DNA of 64,000 nucleotides from Mycoplasmatota bacterium (GCA_016342455.1 JAEIOE010000002.1:1-64000); one strand, 5' to 3'; shown: positions 1 through 10,500, counted from the first letter of the stretch. Made by a program: numbers and translations. Notes: generated by a model from the letters alone, not told the origin.

Positions 1-1
1 A

Positions 2-67
2 TCCAAAAAACCATTTCCGGTTGATATTTATAAACCGTATCCTACATTAAATCAGTACTTTGCTTGA
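2..67 (+). CDS. C-terminal end of an unidentified gene (partial)
   Basis: An open frame enters from the left edge and stops at TGA; 21 residues are visible, including Pro- and Tyr-rich text (IYKPYP). It is too short to assign. Nothing excludes a chance open frame, but the next gene has its own promoter 40 bases on, which fits a gene end here. Confidence 0.25.
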   Translation, partial: SKKPFPVDIYKPYPTLNQYFA

Positions 68-104
68 ACACAGCTAATATTTTTAAAATAATTACAATAC
101 TAAC

Positions 105-133
105 TTGTTAATGTAACACGATTGTGTTACAAT
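105..133 (+). promoter_or_regulatory. Promoter with internal palindromic operator
   Basis: TTGTTA (105-110) and TACAAT (128-133) are separated by exactly 17 bases, a good sigma-A promoter. An inverted repeat TGTAACAC-4 nt-GTGTTACA (112-131) fills the spacer and touches the -10. RelB/DinJ-type antitoxins normally repress their own promoter through such a palindrome, so this is the likely autoregulatory operator of the next gene. Confidence 0.7.
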
Positions 134-152
134 CTATACTGAGGTGATAATC

Positions 153-476
153 ATGGCCAAGACAGCATACATCAATGTCAGGGTAGAAGAAGCTGTGAAA
201 TTAGAATCAGAAGGAATATTAAATGAATTAGGTATTAATACATCAACAGCAATTGATTTATTCTTAAAACAAATCATTATAAAAGATGGAATACCATTTG
301 ATATAAGATTACCGAAACAACGATATGAATCAGGACTAATAGAAATAGCAAAAGAACTAAACATATATGAACCATATCCAAACTGGTTAAAGAAAATAGC
401 TATGTTATATGCTAGAAATCAAATAGATTTAGAAATAGCTATCTTTGCAGCAAAGAAACAACTAAATAAGTCGTAA
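153..476 (+). CDS. RelB/DinJ-family antitoxin-like protein, no toxin partner
   Basis: The 107-residue product starts MAKTAYINVRVEE and continues with an Asn/Thr-rich turn and DLFLKQII helix followed by GIPFDI. This is the ribbon-helix-helix layout of RelB/DinJ antitoxins, which bind DNA as dimers and mask a RelE/YafQ toxin. ATG 153 is preferred over the in-frame GTG at 144 because GAGGTGA (141-147) then sits as the ribosome binding site. The C-terminal half (about residues 60-107) is longer than usual for DinJ and I do not recognise it. No RelE/YafQ-like gene follows; the next 170 bases hold only a very short frame and a terminator. It may be an orphan antitoxin, a solitary regulator, or a pair with an unrecognised toxin. 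Confidence 0.7.
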   Translation: MAKTAYINVRVEEAVKLESEGILNELGINTSTAIDLFLKQIIIKDGIPFDIRLPKQRYESGLIEIAKELNIYEPYPNWLKKIAMLYARNQIDLEIAIFAAKKQLNKS

Positions 477-574
477 CAATAAAACAGTCTATGATAGATA
501 GAAATTAGTTAGAGGATGGAGTGATGCTTACTAGGTTTAGATGTTTTATTACAATTTTATACGGTGACTGAAAT

Positions 575-625
575 AAGTTGCTATTTACGAGAGAAAAGAC
601 AGATTTCGATCTGTCTTTTCTTTCG
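575..625. repeat. 51-bp direct repeat, copy 1, containing a UUCG-loop terminator
   Basis: This stretch is identical to 3967-4017 except for one base (C611 versus T4003). Inside it, a 13-bp stem (592-604 with 609-621) closes a TTCG tetraloop with T-rich flanks, so it can terminate transcription in both directions. Here it lies between the antitoxin gene and the convergent TIM-barrel gene. The two copies bracket the whole EIIC/TIM-barrel/GntR cassette. Confidence 0.8.
592..621. terminator. Bidirectional Rho-independent terminator (UUCG loop)
   Basis: GAAAAGACAGAT-TTCG-ATCTGTCTTTTC is a perfect hairpin, followed by TTTC on the + strand and a T/C-rich tract on the - strand. It ends the antitoxin transcript and the leftward cassette transcript. 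Confidence 0.85.
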
Positions 626-654
626 TCTTATTATAATGTTTTGAAAAACTGTAA

Positions 655-1491
655 CTATTTAAGGAATTCCTTAACTTCTAATTGTATTGCTTTTGCAGCA
701 ATATTATCAAGAGCGGTACCAATAACTAATATATTAATTCCAACTTCTTTGAATGCTTTAAAATTTCCTTTATTAATTCCACCTTCAGCTATGGTTGGTA
801 CGCTTACAGCGCCAACTAATGCTTCAAGTCTTGCTTTCATAAATGGATGTATTTCTCCACCTTTTACACCTTCGTAACTCATACCTGTCATCATTCCTAT
901 GAAGTCAACGCCAACAGCTTCCATTTCTTTAGCTACTCTAGCAACTTCTTCAGGAGTTTCTGCAGGTACACCAAAGATATGTTTGTCTGTAGGCATTCCA
1001 ATGTATGCGTCTACTAATAATCCAAAACTATGTGCTTTTTCAACCCATTCTTTTAAGTCTTCAACACTTGATTTATGTGTATGTAATGCATCAACACCAG
1101 ATTTAGCTATATTCATGAAATCTTCATCGGATAATACTACAGGCATTACTTCAGTAAATCCACCTGGTACACCGATAGTAATAAAGATGTCTTCACCAAC
1201 AACTTGTCTCACTCCATGAGCAGCTTCTAACATTTGTTCTAATTTTATTTCATGTCTTACTTGTTCAGCATCATCCATATTATTTACACCTTTGTAACCT
1301 CTGGCTAAAGCTAAAGCTGGATGATTTGGTTCTAGTAACTTAGCTCCTGCATCAACAGCGGCTTTTGCCATTCTAGCATCGTCACCTGTGATTCCAGTAC
1401 TTAGTAAAGTTGTTCCATTATGTTCTTTTATTGCATCTAAAACTTTTTTTCTACCTTTTTCTAATTTCAATTTCATATCATTCTTTATCAT
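655..1491 (-). CDS. TIM-barrel (HisA/NanE-like fold) cytosolic protein of a transport cassette
   Basis: The 278-residue protein has the alternating strand/helix pattern of a (beta/alpha)8 barrel. It ends with a phosphate-binding-type element (GGINKGN at about 238 and VIGTAL at about 256), as in HisA/HisF, NanE and ThiG-like enzymes. Such barrels typically isomerise, epimerise or cleave phosphorylated sugars; the exact reaction cannot be read here. Its ATG overlaps the stop of the upstream permease gene (ATGA), so the two are translationally coupled and probably act on the same substrate. A later Met (1476) is an alternative start. The function is inferred from fold and context only. Confidence 0.6.
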   Translation of the reverse strand: MIKNDMKLKLEKGRKKVLDAIKEHNGTTLLSTGITGDDARMAKAAVDAGAKLLEPNHPALALARGYKGVNNMDDAEQVRHEIKLEQMLEAAHGVRQVVGEDIFITIGVPGGFTEVMPVVLSDEDFMNIAKSGVDALHTHKSSVEDLKEWVEKAHSFGLLVDAYIGMPTDKHIFGVPAETPEEVARVAKEMEAVGVDFIGMMTGMSYEGVKGGEIHPFMKARLEALVGAVSVPTIAEGGINKGNFKAFKEVGINILVIGTALDNIAAKAIQLEVKEFLK

Positions 1492-3050
1492 TTTACTTTT
1501 ACCTCTTTTTTCCCTATTCTATTCACGATCATTGTTAAAACAAAAGATACACTTAGTGCGATTAACATACATAATACAAATGCTAATGGTTTATTTGATA
1601 ATGCTGGTGCTACAACAGATGGAACGTAAGCTGTTCCTTTAACACCTAATAATCCAACAAATAATCCACCTACTCCTGAAGCAAGGATAGCTGTTCCCAT
1701 TATTAGCTTATTTGAAAACATAAATGGATAGGCAGCTTCCACAAAGGTACCAAATCCCATGTTTATAGCAAACCCTGGAGCAGCAATAGAACGATCATCT
1801 TTTCTTCTTGGCCAAACGATATTAGCAAGTGTAATACCGGCAGAAACCATAACTAAACCTACCATGTCAACTGCCCCTAAGAAACTCATTCCTTCGACTT
1901 CCATTTCAATAAGTACAATTGGTAATATGGCAGCATGATATACGCCACCCATAATAGCAGGCCAGATTAATAATCCAGCAAGTAAACCAGCTAAAGCAGG
2001 GCTGAATTGAAGAGCAGCATCAATAATCCATCTAATTCCGTCTCCAGCCCATAAAGCGACAGGAGCGATAAAATAGAATACTAATAAACCAGCAACTAAA
2101 CCAGCAAGTCCACCAGCAATAATATTTGATGTTGTACCTGGTATTTTCCATTTTATGGCTTGTTCAATAAATAATGCAGCTAGAACACCGGCTAAGATAC
2201 CACCGATAATACCACCGATGATTCCACCATCAACCGATAATACCCCAGCAACAATACCGGCAACGATTCCTACTTCGTCTAATCCAGATACTTGTTTTGC
2301 AGCTATAACTGCAACTAAAACAGGTAACGCTGTGATTAGTATTTCAAATAATCCATACATACCTGATAAGAAAGGTATTTGACTTAGTGCTAACACTAAT
2401 GCCATAGCAATAAATCCAGGAATAGAGGCTAACATGATTCCTCTTATGCTAATTCTACTTAATAGACTTGAGTTATCTTTGCTATCTGATGATCCAGAAG
2501 ATTTAATAACTGCATGATATTTGATACCGAAAAATTTTGATAAACTAGTAAGAGCAGCAATAGCTCTTGTTCTGTTAGTAGTACCAGTTGTACCAGAAGC
2601 GGATATCACTTTTGCGCCAAGTGCTTGTATATATGCCATTGATGTTCCACCTGTACCTGTTATTGGTAATTTTTTTGCAGCGGCAGCCTCTAAACTTAGT
2701 GAATTAACACCTTTAGCATCGGCGCTCATAACAACGATGCCATCTACAAGACCTGCCATAATATCTTCGCTAAGTTTTTTATCGGCTTCTTTTGCCAACT
2801 CATTAGCTTCCTTAAGACTTACTAATTCTGAATTTACAAGATTCCCATTAAAAATTTCGTATAGACTAGCTTTAGTAGTTGATTTAATACTGTCCATAGA
2901 TGAAGTTGCACCTATAAATACAATATTACTTACCTTAACTCCAGCAGAATCTGCTTGTGTTAGGATTTCACCTAGTAATTTATTAGGGTTCTTTCCGCCC
3001 AAACTATATAAGTTTCCGCCCGAACTACCTACAATCGCAATTTTCTTCAT
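1488..3050 (-). CDS. EIIC-like membrane permease with N-terminal Rossmann-type domain
   Basis: The 520-residue protein has two parts. Residues 1-180 are soluble and Gly/Ser-rich, with a nucleotide- or sugar-binding-like start (KKIAIVGSSGG) and a GTGGTSM loop. Residues 190-515 form about eight to ten hydrophobic segments with Gly-rich repeats (IIGGIIGGILAG), resembling the PTS_EIIC_2 type of permease. No EIIA or EIIB phosphorylation domain is evident. ATG 3050 is chosen over upstream Met codons because GGAGG sits at 3056-3060. It is transcribed from a consensus promoter covered by GntR-type operators and coupled to the TIM-barrel gene. I infer import of a small sugar or sugar acid, identity unknown. 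Confidence 0.6.
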   Translation of the reverse strand: MKKIAIVGSSGGNLYSLGGKNPNKLLGEILTQADSAGVKVSNIVFIGATSSMDSIKSTTKASLYEIFNGNLVNSELVSLKEANELAKEADKKLSEDIMAGLVDGIVVMSADAKGVNSLSLEAAAAKKLPITGTGGTSMAYIQALGAKVISASGTTGTTNRTRAIAALTSLSKFFGIKYHAVIKSSGSSDSKDNSSLLSRISIRGIMLASIPGFIAMALVLALSQIPFLSGMYGLFEILITALPVLVAVIAAKQVSGLDEVGIVAGIVAGVLSVDGGIIGGIIGGILAGVLAALFIEQAIKWKIPGTTSNIIAGGLAGLVAGLLVFYFIAPVALWAGDGIRWIIDAALQFSPALAGLLAGLLIWPAIMGGVYHAAILPIVLIEMEVEGMSFLGAVDMVGLVMVSAGITLANIVWPRRKDDRSIAAPGFAINMGFGTFVEAAYPFMFSNKLIMGTAILASGVGGLFVGLLGVKGTAYVPSVVAPALSNKPLAFVLCMLIALSVSFVLTMIVNRIGKKEVKVK

Positions 3051-3072
3051 ATTATCCTCCGTATTTTGTTGT

Positions 3073-3178
3073 ATGTATATACATTTACTATAATTATAAT
3101 CATTATGTACGTACATGTCAATGGTTTTTTTGAAAGTGCTAACATTTTTTTTAAAATTTAATATTTTATACGTACATA
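3073..3178. promoter_or_regulatory. Three copies of a 12-bp palindromic operator (ATGTACGTACAT type)
   Basis: Perfect palindromes ATGTATATACAT (3073-3084) and ATGTACGTACAT (3105-3116), plus a 10/12 match TTATACGTACAT (3166-3177), lie between the divergent permease and GntR genes. The first two flank and overlap the leftward promoter. The third lies just before a TATAAT (3187-3192) that could serve the regulator gene. GntR/HutC proteins bind short palindromes of this kind, so repression of the operon and autoregulation are likely. Confidence 0.75.
3093..3121 (-). promoter_or_regulatory. Consensus sigma-A promoter for the permease operon
   Basis: On the minus strand TTGACA (3121-3116) and TATAAT (3098-3093) are perfect consensus hexamers with a 17-base spacer. 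An ATGTACGTACAT palindrome overlaps the -35 and spacer, so a repressor bound there would block RNA polymerase. Confidence 0.85.
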
Positions 3179-3228
3179 TTGATTATTATAATACAGGGTG
3201 GTAAAATAATCTATTAGGAGTTGATCAT

Positions 3229-3948
3229 ATGTACAATGAAATACGATATTTGCATGAACAAATATATGAAGATTTAAAAAACAAAATTCTTTCAAAGGAA
3301 TACAAGTATGGAACAATGCTTCCTAGAGAAATAGATTTAATGACAGTATATAATGTGAGTAGACATACGATTAGAAAATCAATGGATAGACTTTCTAATG
3401 AGGGCTATATATATAAGGTAAAAGGAACTGGCTCATTTGTTAAGTCCTCAAAGGCGCATTACAAGTTGGCAAACATGTCAAGTTTTACTGAAATCATTGA
3501 AAATGAAGAAGGAAAACCAAACAGTATTGTTATTGAAGCAAAACTTATTACAGTTGATGAAAAAATCGGAAAAATACTAAATCTTGGATTGGATATGGAA
3601 TGTTATTATATAGAAAGAATAAGAAGAAATGGTAAAACCAATCTTTGTTTTGAAAAATCATTCATTAATCCAAAACTATGTCCAGAGATAATCGATTATG
3701 TAACGCCTAATACTTCGTTATATCATTTATATGAGAGTAAGTATAATTTAGCTTTAGCCGAAGGTTTTTATAACTTAGAAGCAATTAACGCATCTAAATA
3801 TATTTCTAAAGTATTAGATATTCCTGAAAATTCAGCTATATTATATATGGAAGCCAATATCAATATTCAAAGTGGGATGCCTTTGTATTTTGTAGAAGCA
3901 TATTATATAGGATCAAGATATACCTTTTCAACAAGTCTTAAGAGATAA
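3229..3948 (+). CDS. GntR-family (HutC/UTRA) transcriptional regulator
   Basis: The 239-residue protein has an N-terminal GntR winged helix (residues 5-70: YGTMLPREIDLMTVYNVSRH, then TIRKSMDRLSNEGY and a KGTGSFV wing). A C-terminal UTRA-type effector domain follows (about 85-235, with YYIERIRR). It is encoded divergently from the permease/TIM-barrel operon and separated from it by three operator copies, so it is the probable local repressor released by a sugar-phosphate-like ligand. Length is normal for the HutC subfamily. A ribosome binding site (AGGAG) precedes the ATG. Confidence 0.9.
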   Translation: MYNEIRYLHEQIYEDLKNKILSKEYKYGTMLPREIDLMTVYNVSRHTIRKSMDRLSNEGYIYKVKGTGSFVKSSKAHYKLANMSSFTEIIENEEGKPNSIVIEAKLITVDEKIGKILNLGLDMECYYIERIRRNGKTNLCFEKSFINPKLCPEIIDYVTPNTSLYHLYESKYNLALAEGFYNLEAINASKYISKVLDIPENSAILYMEANINIQSGMPLYFVEAYYIGSRYTFSTSLKR

Positions 3949-3966
3949 AAAGAAGTTGTATTTACA

Positions 3967-4017
3967 AAGTTGCTATTTACGAGAGAAAAGACAGATTTCG
4001 ATTTGTCTTTTCTTTCG
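3967..4017. repeat. 51-bp direct repeat, copy 2, with UUCG-loop terminator
   Basis: This is the second copy of the repeat at 575-625, with one base changed so that one stem pair becomes G-T. It terminates the GntR gene. Copies in the same orientation on both sides of a cassette could recombine and delete or move it. Confidence 0.8.
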
Positions 4018-4177
4018 CTTAAAAGTTTCATAACAAATTTAATCAAAATACATATGGTATTGAGCTTATTAAACTATATTTATAACAATATAGAGTCAAC
4101 TTAGTTTTTTCAACTAAAAATTAACGGCAAGAGTAATATATTTTTTGCAAATTTTCTAAGAAAGTACTATTTAAATA

Positions 4178-4186
4178 TGATATACT
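4178..4186 (+). promoter_or_regulatory. Extended -10 promoter element upstream of the giant gene
   Basis: TGATATACT matches the extended -10 motif TGnTATAAT with one difference; no clear -35 is seen. A start near 4193 would give a 350-base leader before the giant lipoprotein gene. Confidence 0.4.
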
Positions 4187-4315
4187 AAATGTATTATAAT
4201 ATTTATAGAATACTGCAGTATGATATTAATTTAGATAAGCATATTAAGGATTAGACATAATATAAAAAAAAACTAATTATATGTTTTTAAGTTTTTTAAA
4301 AAAAGAGGTAGTCTT

Positions 4316-4486
4316 TTGAAAAAAATTATAAACTATAGATTTCTTTTTTGTTCAAAGCCATCTAGTGATTACTCCTGCCCTATGCGAAAAGTTATCTGCT
4401 CGAATGATTCTAATTTAATAAGTTTTCATAGCCTAACCTTACAAACAGTAGGGTTTGTTTTAGACAATAGTAAATTGTCAAAATAA
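4316..4486 (+). CDS. Possible 56-residue leader peptide or small protein (TTG start)
   Basis: A frame opens at TTG 4316 after a GAGGTAG-like site (4305-4311) and ends inside the terminator hairpin at 4484-4486. The product is basic with four Cys, starts KKIINYRFLF, and is not recognised. It lies between an extended -10 and a terminator, so it could be a leader peptide or just an open stretch in an untranslated leader. Confidence 0.25.
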   Translation: MKKIINYRFLFCSKPSSDYSCPMRKVICSNDSNLISFHSLTLQTVGFVLDNSKLSK

Positions 4487-4502
4487 ACCTTTCTGTTTTT
4501 TT
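4444..4502 (+). terminator. Long terminator hairpin in the leader of the giant lipoprotein gene
   Basis: GACAAT (4463-4468) pairs with ATTGTC (4474-4479). Outside this, AGGGTTTGTTTT pairs imperfectly with AAAATAAACCT and AACAG with CTGTT, then T7 follows. The region from the upstream repeat to here (4018-4543) holds no other recognisable gene or known riboswitch. The hairpin stands 42 bases before the ATG, so either a small transcript ends here or it acts as an attenuator. Confidence 0.7.
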
Positions 4503-4543
4503 ATTTGATTTTAATGAATTAAAAAATATTTTGGAGGTATTAC

Positions 4544-7500
4544 ATGAAGAAAAAATTGTATGTATTATTTATTTTGTTATTTGCTTTTTCATTGGCAAGT
4601 TGCGACTGGTTTGGAGGAGATACTACTTTGAGTACAACTACTCAAGCGGCAGTAACAACTCAAACTACAGAAGCAGTAATAGTAACAACAGAAGATGATT
4701 CTGATTTAACAGTTAAGTTGAGAAGTATCTATAATTTAACAGTAGCTGCAGATGAATTTGATGGCACTTATGAAGAGTGGTTAGAGACTGTAAGAGGTCC
4801 AAAAGGTGACGATGCTAGAGAAGTCGAAATCCAAATTATAAGTGGGTATATATCGTGGCGTTATACTGGAGATCTTACATGGAACAATCTAGTTTTATTA
4901 ACTTCTTTAATAGGACCAGCGGGAACTGATGGTTTGGATGGATCAGAAGTTACTTTCCAAGTAGCGAATGATTTTATTCAGTGGAAATATATAGATGATA
5001 CAACATGGACTAATCTTATTGATTTATCGATTTTAGTTGGAGCGTCAGGAATTGATGGCACTGATGGAGTTGATGGATTAGAAGTTACTTTCCAAGTAGC
5101 GAATGGTTTTATCCAATGGCAATATGTTGGTGATACAACTTGGACTAATTTGGTTGACTTAATTTCTTTAATTGGACCAGCTGGGTCGAATGGAATTGAT
5201 GGAGCAAATGGAGATTCAATTACACTTCAAGTATCTGAGGGCTATATTCAATGGAAACTTACTAACGATACTACATGGAATAATTTAATTGATATTACAA
5301 CTCTTGTTGGAGCAGCCGGTATAAATGGCAGCGACGGTCTAGATGGAATAGATGGCGAAGAAGTAATGATGCAAGTATCTGAGGGCTATATTCAATGGAA
5401 ACTTACTAATGATACAACATGGACTAATCTTATTGATATTACCACTCTTGTTGGTGCAGCAGGTATAAATGGCAGCGACGGTCTAGATGGAATAGATGGC
5501 GAAGAAGTAATGATGCAAGTATCTGAGGGTTATATTCAATGGAAACTTACTAATGATACAACATGGACTAATCTTATTGATATTACCACTCTTGTTGGTG
5601 CAGCAGGTATAAATGGCAGCGACGGTCTAGATGGAATAGATGGCGAAGAAGTAATGATGCAAGTATCTGAGGGCTATATTCAATGGAAACTTACTAATGA
5701 TACAACATGGACTAATCTTATTGATATTACCACACTTGTTGGAGCGGCCGGTATAAATGGCAGCGACGGTCTAGATGGAATAGATGGCGAAGAAGTAATG
5801 ATGCAAGTATCTGAGGGCTATATTCAATGGAAACTTACTAATGATACAACATGGACTAATCTTATTGATATTACCACTCTTGTTGGTGCAGCAGGTATAA
5901 ATGGCAGCGACGGTCTAGATGGAATAGATGGCGAAGAAGTAATGATGCAAGTATCTGAGGGCTATATTCAATGGAAACTTACTAATGATACAACATGGAC
6001 TAATCTTATTGATATTACCACTCTTGTTGGTGCAGCAGGTATAAATGGCAGCGACGGTCTAGATGGAATAGATGGCGAAGAAGTAATGATGCAAGTATCT
6101 GAGGGTTATATTCAATGGAAACTTACTAATGATACAACATGGACTAATTTAATTGATATTACAACACTAATTGGAGCGCAAGGTGTTGCTGGTGCTGATG
6201 GAATTGATGCTAAAGAAGTACTATTCCAAGTAGCAAATGGTTTTATCCAATGGCAATATACAGGTGAGACAGCTTGGAATAACTTAATAGAAGTTGCTAC
6301 ACTAGTGGGTGAAACTGGTTTAGGTATCAGTTCTACAGAAATTAATCTATCGGGGGAACTAATCATCACGTATACAGATGATTCTACAGTAAATCTTGGA
6401 CAAATATATGTTGTATACACAGTTGTATTTAGAGGCTTTGAAGGTGAAATAGTTGATGTTCAAAATCTTCTTTATGGGGAAGATGCTTTAGCGCCAACCA
6501 ATCCTTTAGTTGACGGATATACTTTTATTAGTTGGGATACGGTCTTTACAAATGTAACAACGAATATAGAAGTAAATGCAACATTTGAAATTAATACTTA
6601 TACGGTTGTTTATGAAGAAAATAGTGGTTCTATAGTAAGTGATGAATTTGATGTACCTTATGGTGAAGAAATAACTTTACCTATTACTATAAGACCGGGA
6701 TATGTATTCTTAGGTTGGTACGAAGGTTCATCTATCAATGATAGACAATTCTTTAATAACGATGAAGTAACAGAAGATATTACTTTATTTGCTAGATGGG
6801 AAAAACAAGTCTTAATCGTAACTTTTCTTGATTGTGATAACAGCTTTATAGATAGTATTGAAGTTGATCTAGGATTTGATGCAATAATACCTTCTCCGAC
6901 TAGATTTGGATATACATTCCTTGGATGGTCTCAATCAACAGAATCAATAGCCAGAAATATGGTTATGGTAGCTAATTATGAAGAAACGGTCTATAACATA
7001 TCTTATGAGTTATATGATGGAGATAGTAATCTATTGAATCCTGTGAACTATACTATTAATGATGAAATAACATTTAATAGTGCTGAGAAACTTGGCTATA
7101 CTTTCCTTAATTGGTATGATAACCCAGAATTTACTGGAAATCCGATACTAAGTGTAGAAGCAGGAAGCACAGAAGATATTACTTTATATGCAAAATGGGA
7201 AATAAATGATTATAGTGTCAATTACTATACATATGATTTAGATTATGAATATTTGGATGGGTATCTTGAATACGGAGACTCCGTTGTATATATGGAAAAC
7301 GGATTATATGTTACCTATTTCATTACGGAGTCAGGACAAGTACTTGGACTAGGACCTAATTATTATGGTACTACAGGGGACGGAACAAATACTGCAACAA
7401 CTACTCCTGTAAATATAACAGAATTCTTTAACCTTAATGTGAATGAAAAAGTGATGAAAGTAACATACTCAGGCTACACATCTGTTGCTTATACTAATCA

Positions 7501-10500
7501 AGGCAGAGTATTTACTTGGGGATTGAACTCGAAATCAGGTTTAGGAAACCCTTTGTTAAGCAGCTCAAATGTTCCTTATGATATAACAGGACAATTTAAC
7601 TTCCTTGAAGGAGAAACAGTAATAAATTGTTTCAGTGGGAGCGATACAAATTACATTTTGACTTCAGAGCATCGAATATTCGTTTGGGGATTAAATAGTT
7701 ATGGAGTATTTAATGATGGTAATACAGATCAAATTACTACTCCATTAGACGTTACTAGTAGTTTTGTATTGGATGAAAATGAATACATTGTTTCTCTATA
7801 CGCAGAAAACTCAGCAGTGTTAGCATTGAGTTCAACTGGTAGATTATTTGCTTGGGGCTTTAATTCAAGTTGTCAATTAGGGACATTGAATAATATAAAT
7901 CAAACAGCAATAGTCGAAGTTACAGCGAATTTAGGTTTAGAAGTTGGCGAGTATGTAACAGCGGTTTCTAGAGGACCATCTTTTACAATTATTACTACAT
8001 CAAACGATAGATATATCGGTTTTGGTAGAAATACTTATAAAACATTACCTGGTTTACCTACTACAACGATAACAAACCCTACGGATATCACATCAGGATT
8101 CAACCTTGAAGCAGGGGAAACGCTTGAAATAATTAGCTCTGGATCAGATCATGGAATCGCAATGACTTCAAACGGAAGAATCTTAACTTGGGGTGACAAT
8201 GAGTATGGTCAACTAGGAATTGGTAGCTTTGTACATACTGGTTATGGAGTTCAAGATATTACAAGTCAATTTGATTTACAAGAAACGGACTCAGTTTCAC
8301 TCGTTTTTGCAAGTTATGACTTTAGTTATATGGTAACTGAAGACTCTAGAGTATTTAGTTGGGGTAGTAATTATATGGGCCATCTAGCAGATGGTTCTGG
8401 TGAAAGCCAAGCATTACCGAATGAACTTCCATTTATTTTAAATATAAGTTTAGCACAAATGGTTACTTCTCATTATGATTCTATAATTGAAGAATACACA
8501 GCAGCAGTAGTCGGTACGACTTTTGATGGTTGGTATTTAGATCAAGCATTAACAATTCCAATGAATTTAACAAATATACCAGCATATGACTTAAACTTAT
8601 ATGCGAAGTATATTTTGACTGATTATGCAATTTATTATCATTTAGTCGAAGGGGAAACAAATGGTTTAAACAACCCTGATACTTATACTATTCTAGACAA
8701 TATTGAATTAGAAGCTGCCAGCAAAGATTATTATGATTTCATTGGCTGGTATGCAAATCCTGAATTTACAGGAGATATGATTACATCAATTGATGGTAAC
8801 GCATTAGTGGATATTGAATTATATCCAAAGTTTGAAATTCAATCTTTTGATTTGAATACTTATATATACAGAGATGATTATAACTATACCGGTGGTTTAC
8901 TTGAATACGGTGAGACTGTTGTATTCACTGAGATAGCTAGTGGTTCGACGTTTGTAATTACTTCTAATCATAGAGTCTTAGCCTGTGGAATGAACAATGA
9001 TGGGCAACTTGGTACTGGCAATCTTACTTATGCTACTAGTTTTGTAGATATAACAGCTAACTTTGCTTTAGCTGAAGGAGATTATATAGTATTACTTGAT
9101 ACAGGAAATTACTATACTGTTGCTTTATCAAACACAGGTAGAGTCTTTGCTTGGGGTAATAACGCTTATGGTCAACTTGGTACTGGTAATATACAAGAGT
9201 ATTACACACCTCATGACATTAGCGCTAACTTTGGCTTAACAGGAGATGCAACAATTATAGATATCGACGCAGCAAATTACTCAGTAATTGCTCGTAGTTC
9301 AGATTATAGAGTATTTACTTGGGGAAGAAATAATTATGGTCAACTTGGAAATGGCACAACTACAGATAGTTCAATACCGCAAGACATATCAGCTCAATTT
9401 GGAATAATGATTGATGATGGAATCTTAGCGATTTCAATGGCTGAAACAACTGCAGGTCTTGTAACTTATTATGGTGAATTATATATGTGGGGTTGGGGAG
9501 CATCAGGACAATTAGGATTAGGATCTAGTGGAGCGTACACTCATACATCACCAACATATGTAACAAGCCTTTCTGGGGTTACTGATGTGGAATGTGGTTC
9601 AACTTATACGATGGTTACTAATTCTTTAGGAAATGTATATACATTTGGTATAAATACAGATGGACAAATTGGTATAAATTCAGCAGTCGTGAGCGTGTAC
9701 TCAAGCCCTGTATATATTACATCATATTTAAACTTAGCAGTTGGTGAAACAGTTGTTAAGATAATTAATGATGGTTCGAACGGTGCAATTGTGTTAACAT
9801 CTAATAATCGTATCTTAGTTTGGGGAAAAAATACCTCAGGACAACTAGGATTAAACAATAACGCAAATGTCCTTCAAGCTGTTGATAATACAGAAGCTTT
9901 CAATTTGTATGATGGCGAAACGATTATTCAAGTTGATATGGCTTATGCGCAAACCATTGTGTTAACCTCTTTAGGTAGAACATTTGTTATGGGTTATAAC
10001 AATAGAAGTCAATTTGGTACTGGTTCAGAAGATAGTTCATTTTTACCAATTGAGATACCTTTAATGAAAGCTTATTTGCTTACTAATTCAACTAGCAATG
10101 ACTACGCTGAATCATTAAACCTAGATACAACGAGAGTTGGTTATACATTTAGTGGTTGGTTTACAGATGAAGTATTAACAATTCCTTTTACCGATACAAC
10201 AATGCCTGGTATGGATACAGCGTTATATGGATACTATACTTTAGATGACTATACAATTACCTATAACTTAGACGAAGGGACTAACGCTTTAACGAATCCA
10301 ACTACATATAATATAGAAAACGATGAAGTATTAGAAGCTGCCACAAAAAACTATTACATATTTGGTGGTTGGTATACAGATGCAGGATTTACAAGTGATG
10401 TTTACACTTCAACTGATGGACTATTAGACGATGTTACACTATATGCTAAATGGACTCCAATTGTTTATACAGTTACTTATTACTTAAATGGCGGTACAAA

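Noticed and set aside
524..571. A short frame after the antitoxin (15 codons, MLTRFR start) as a toxin remnant.
   Set aside because: Too short and without any recognisable RelE/YafQ residues.
4018..4543. A known riboswitch before the giant gene.
   Set aside because: I could not match the conserved cores of common riboswitches (SAM, TPP, FMN, cobalamin, lysine, glycine, purine); only a terminator and a possible short frame are visible.
5213..6220. Regular repeats that could be taken for a CRISPR array.
   Set aside because: The unit is 144 bases, in frame and fully coding, with no spacers and no cas genes.
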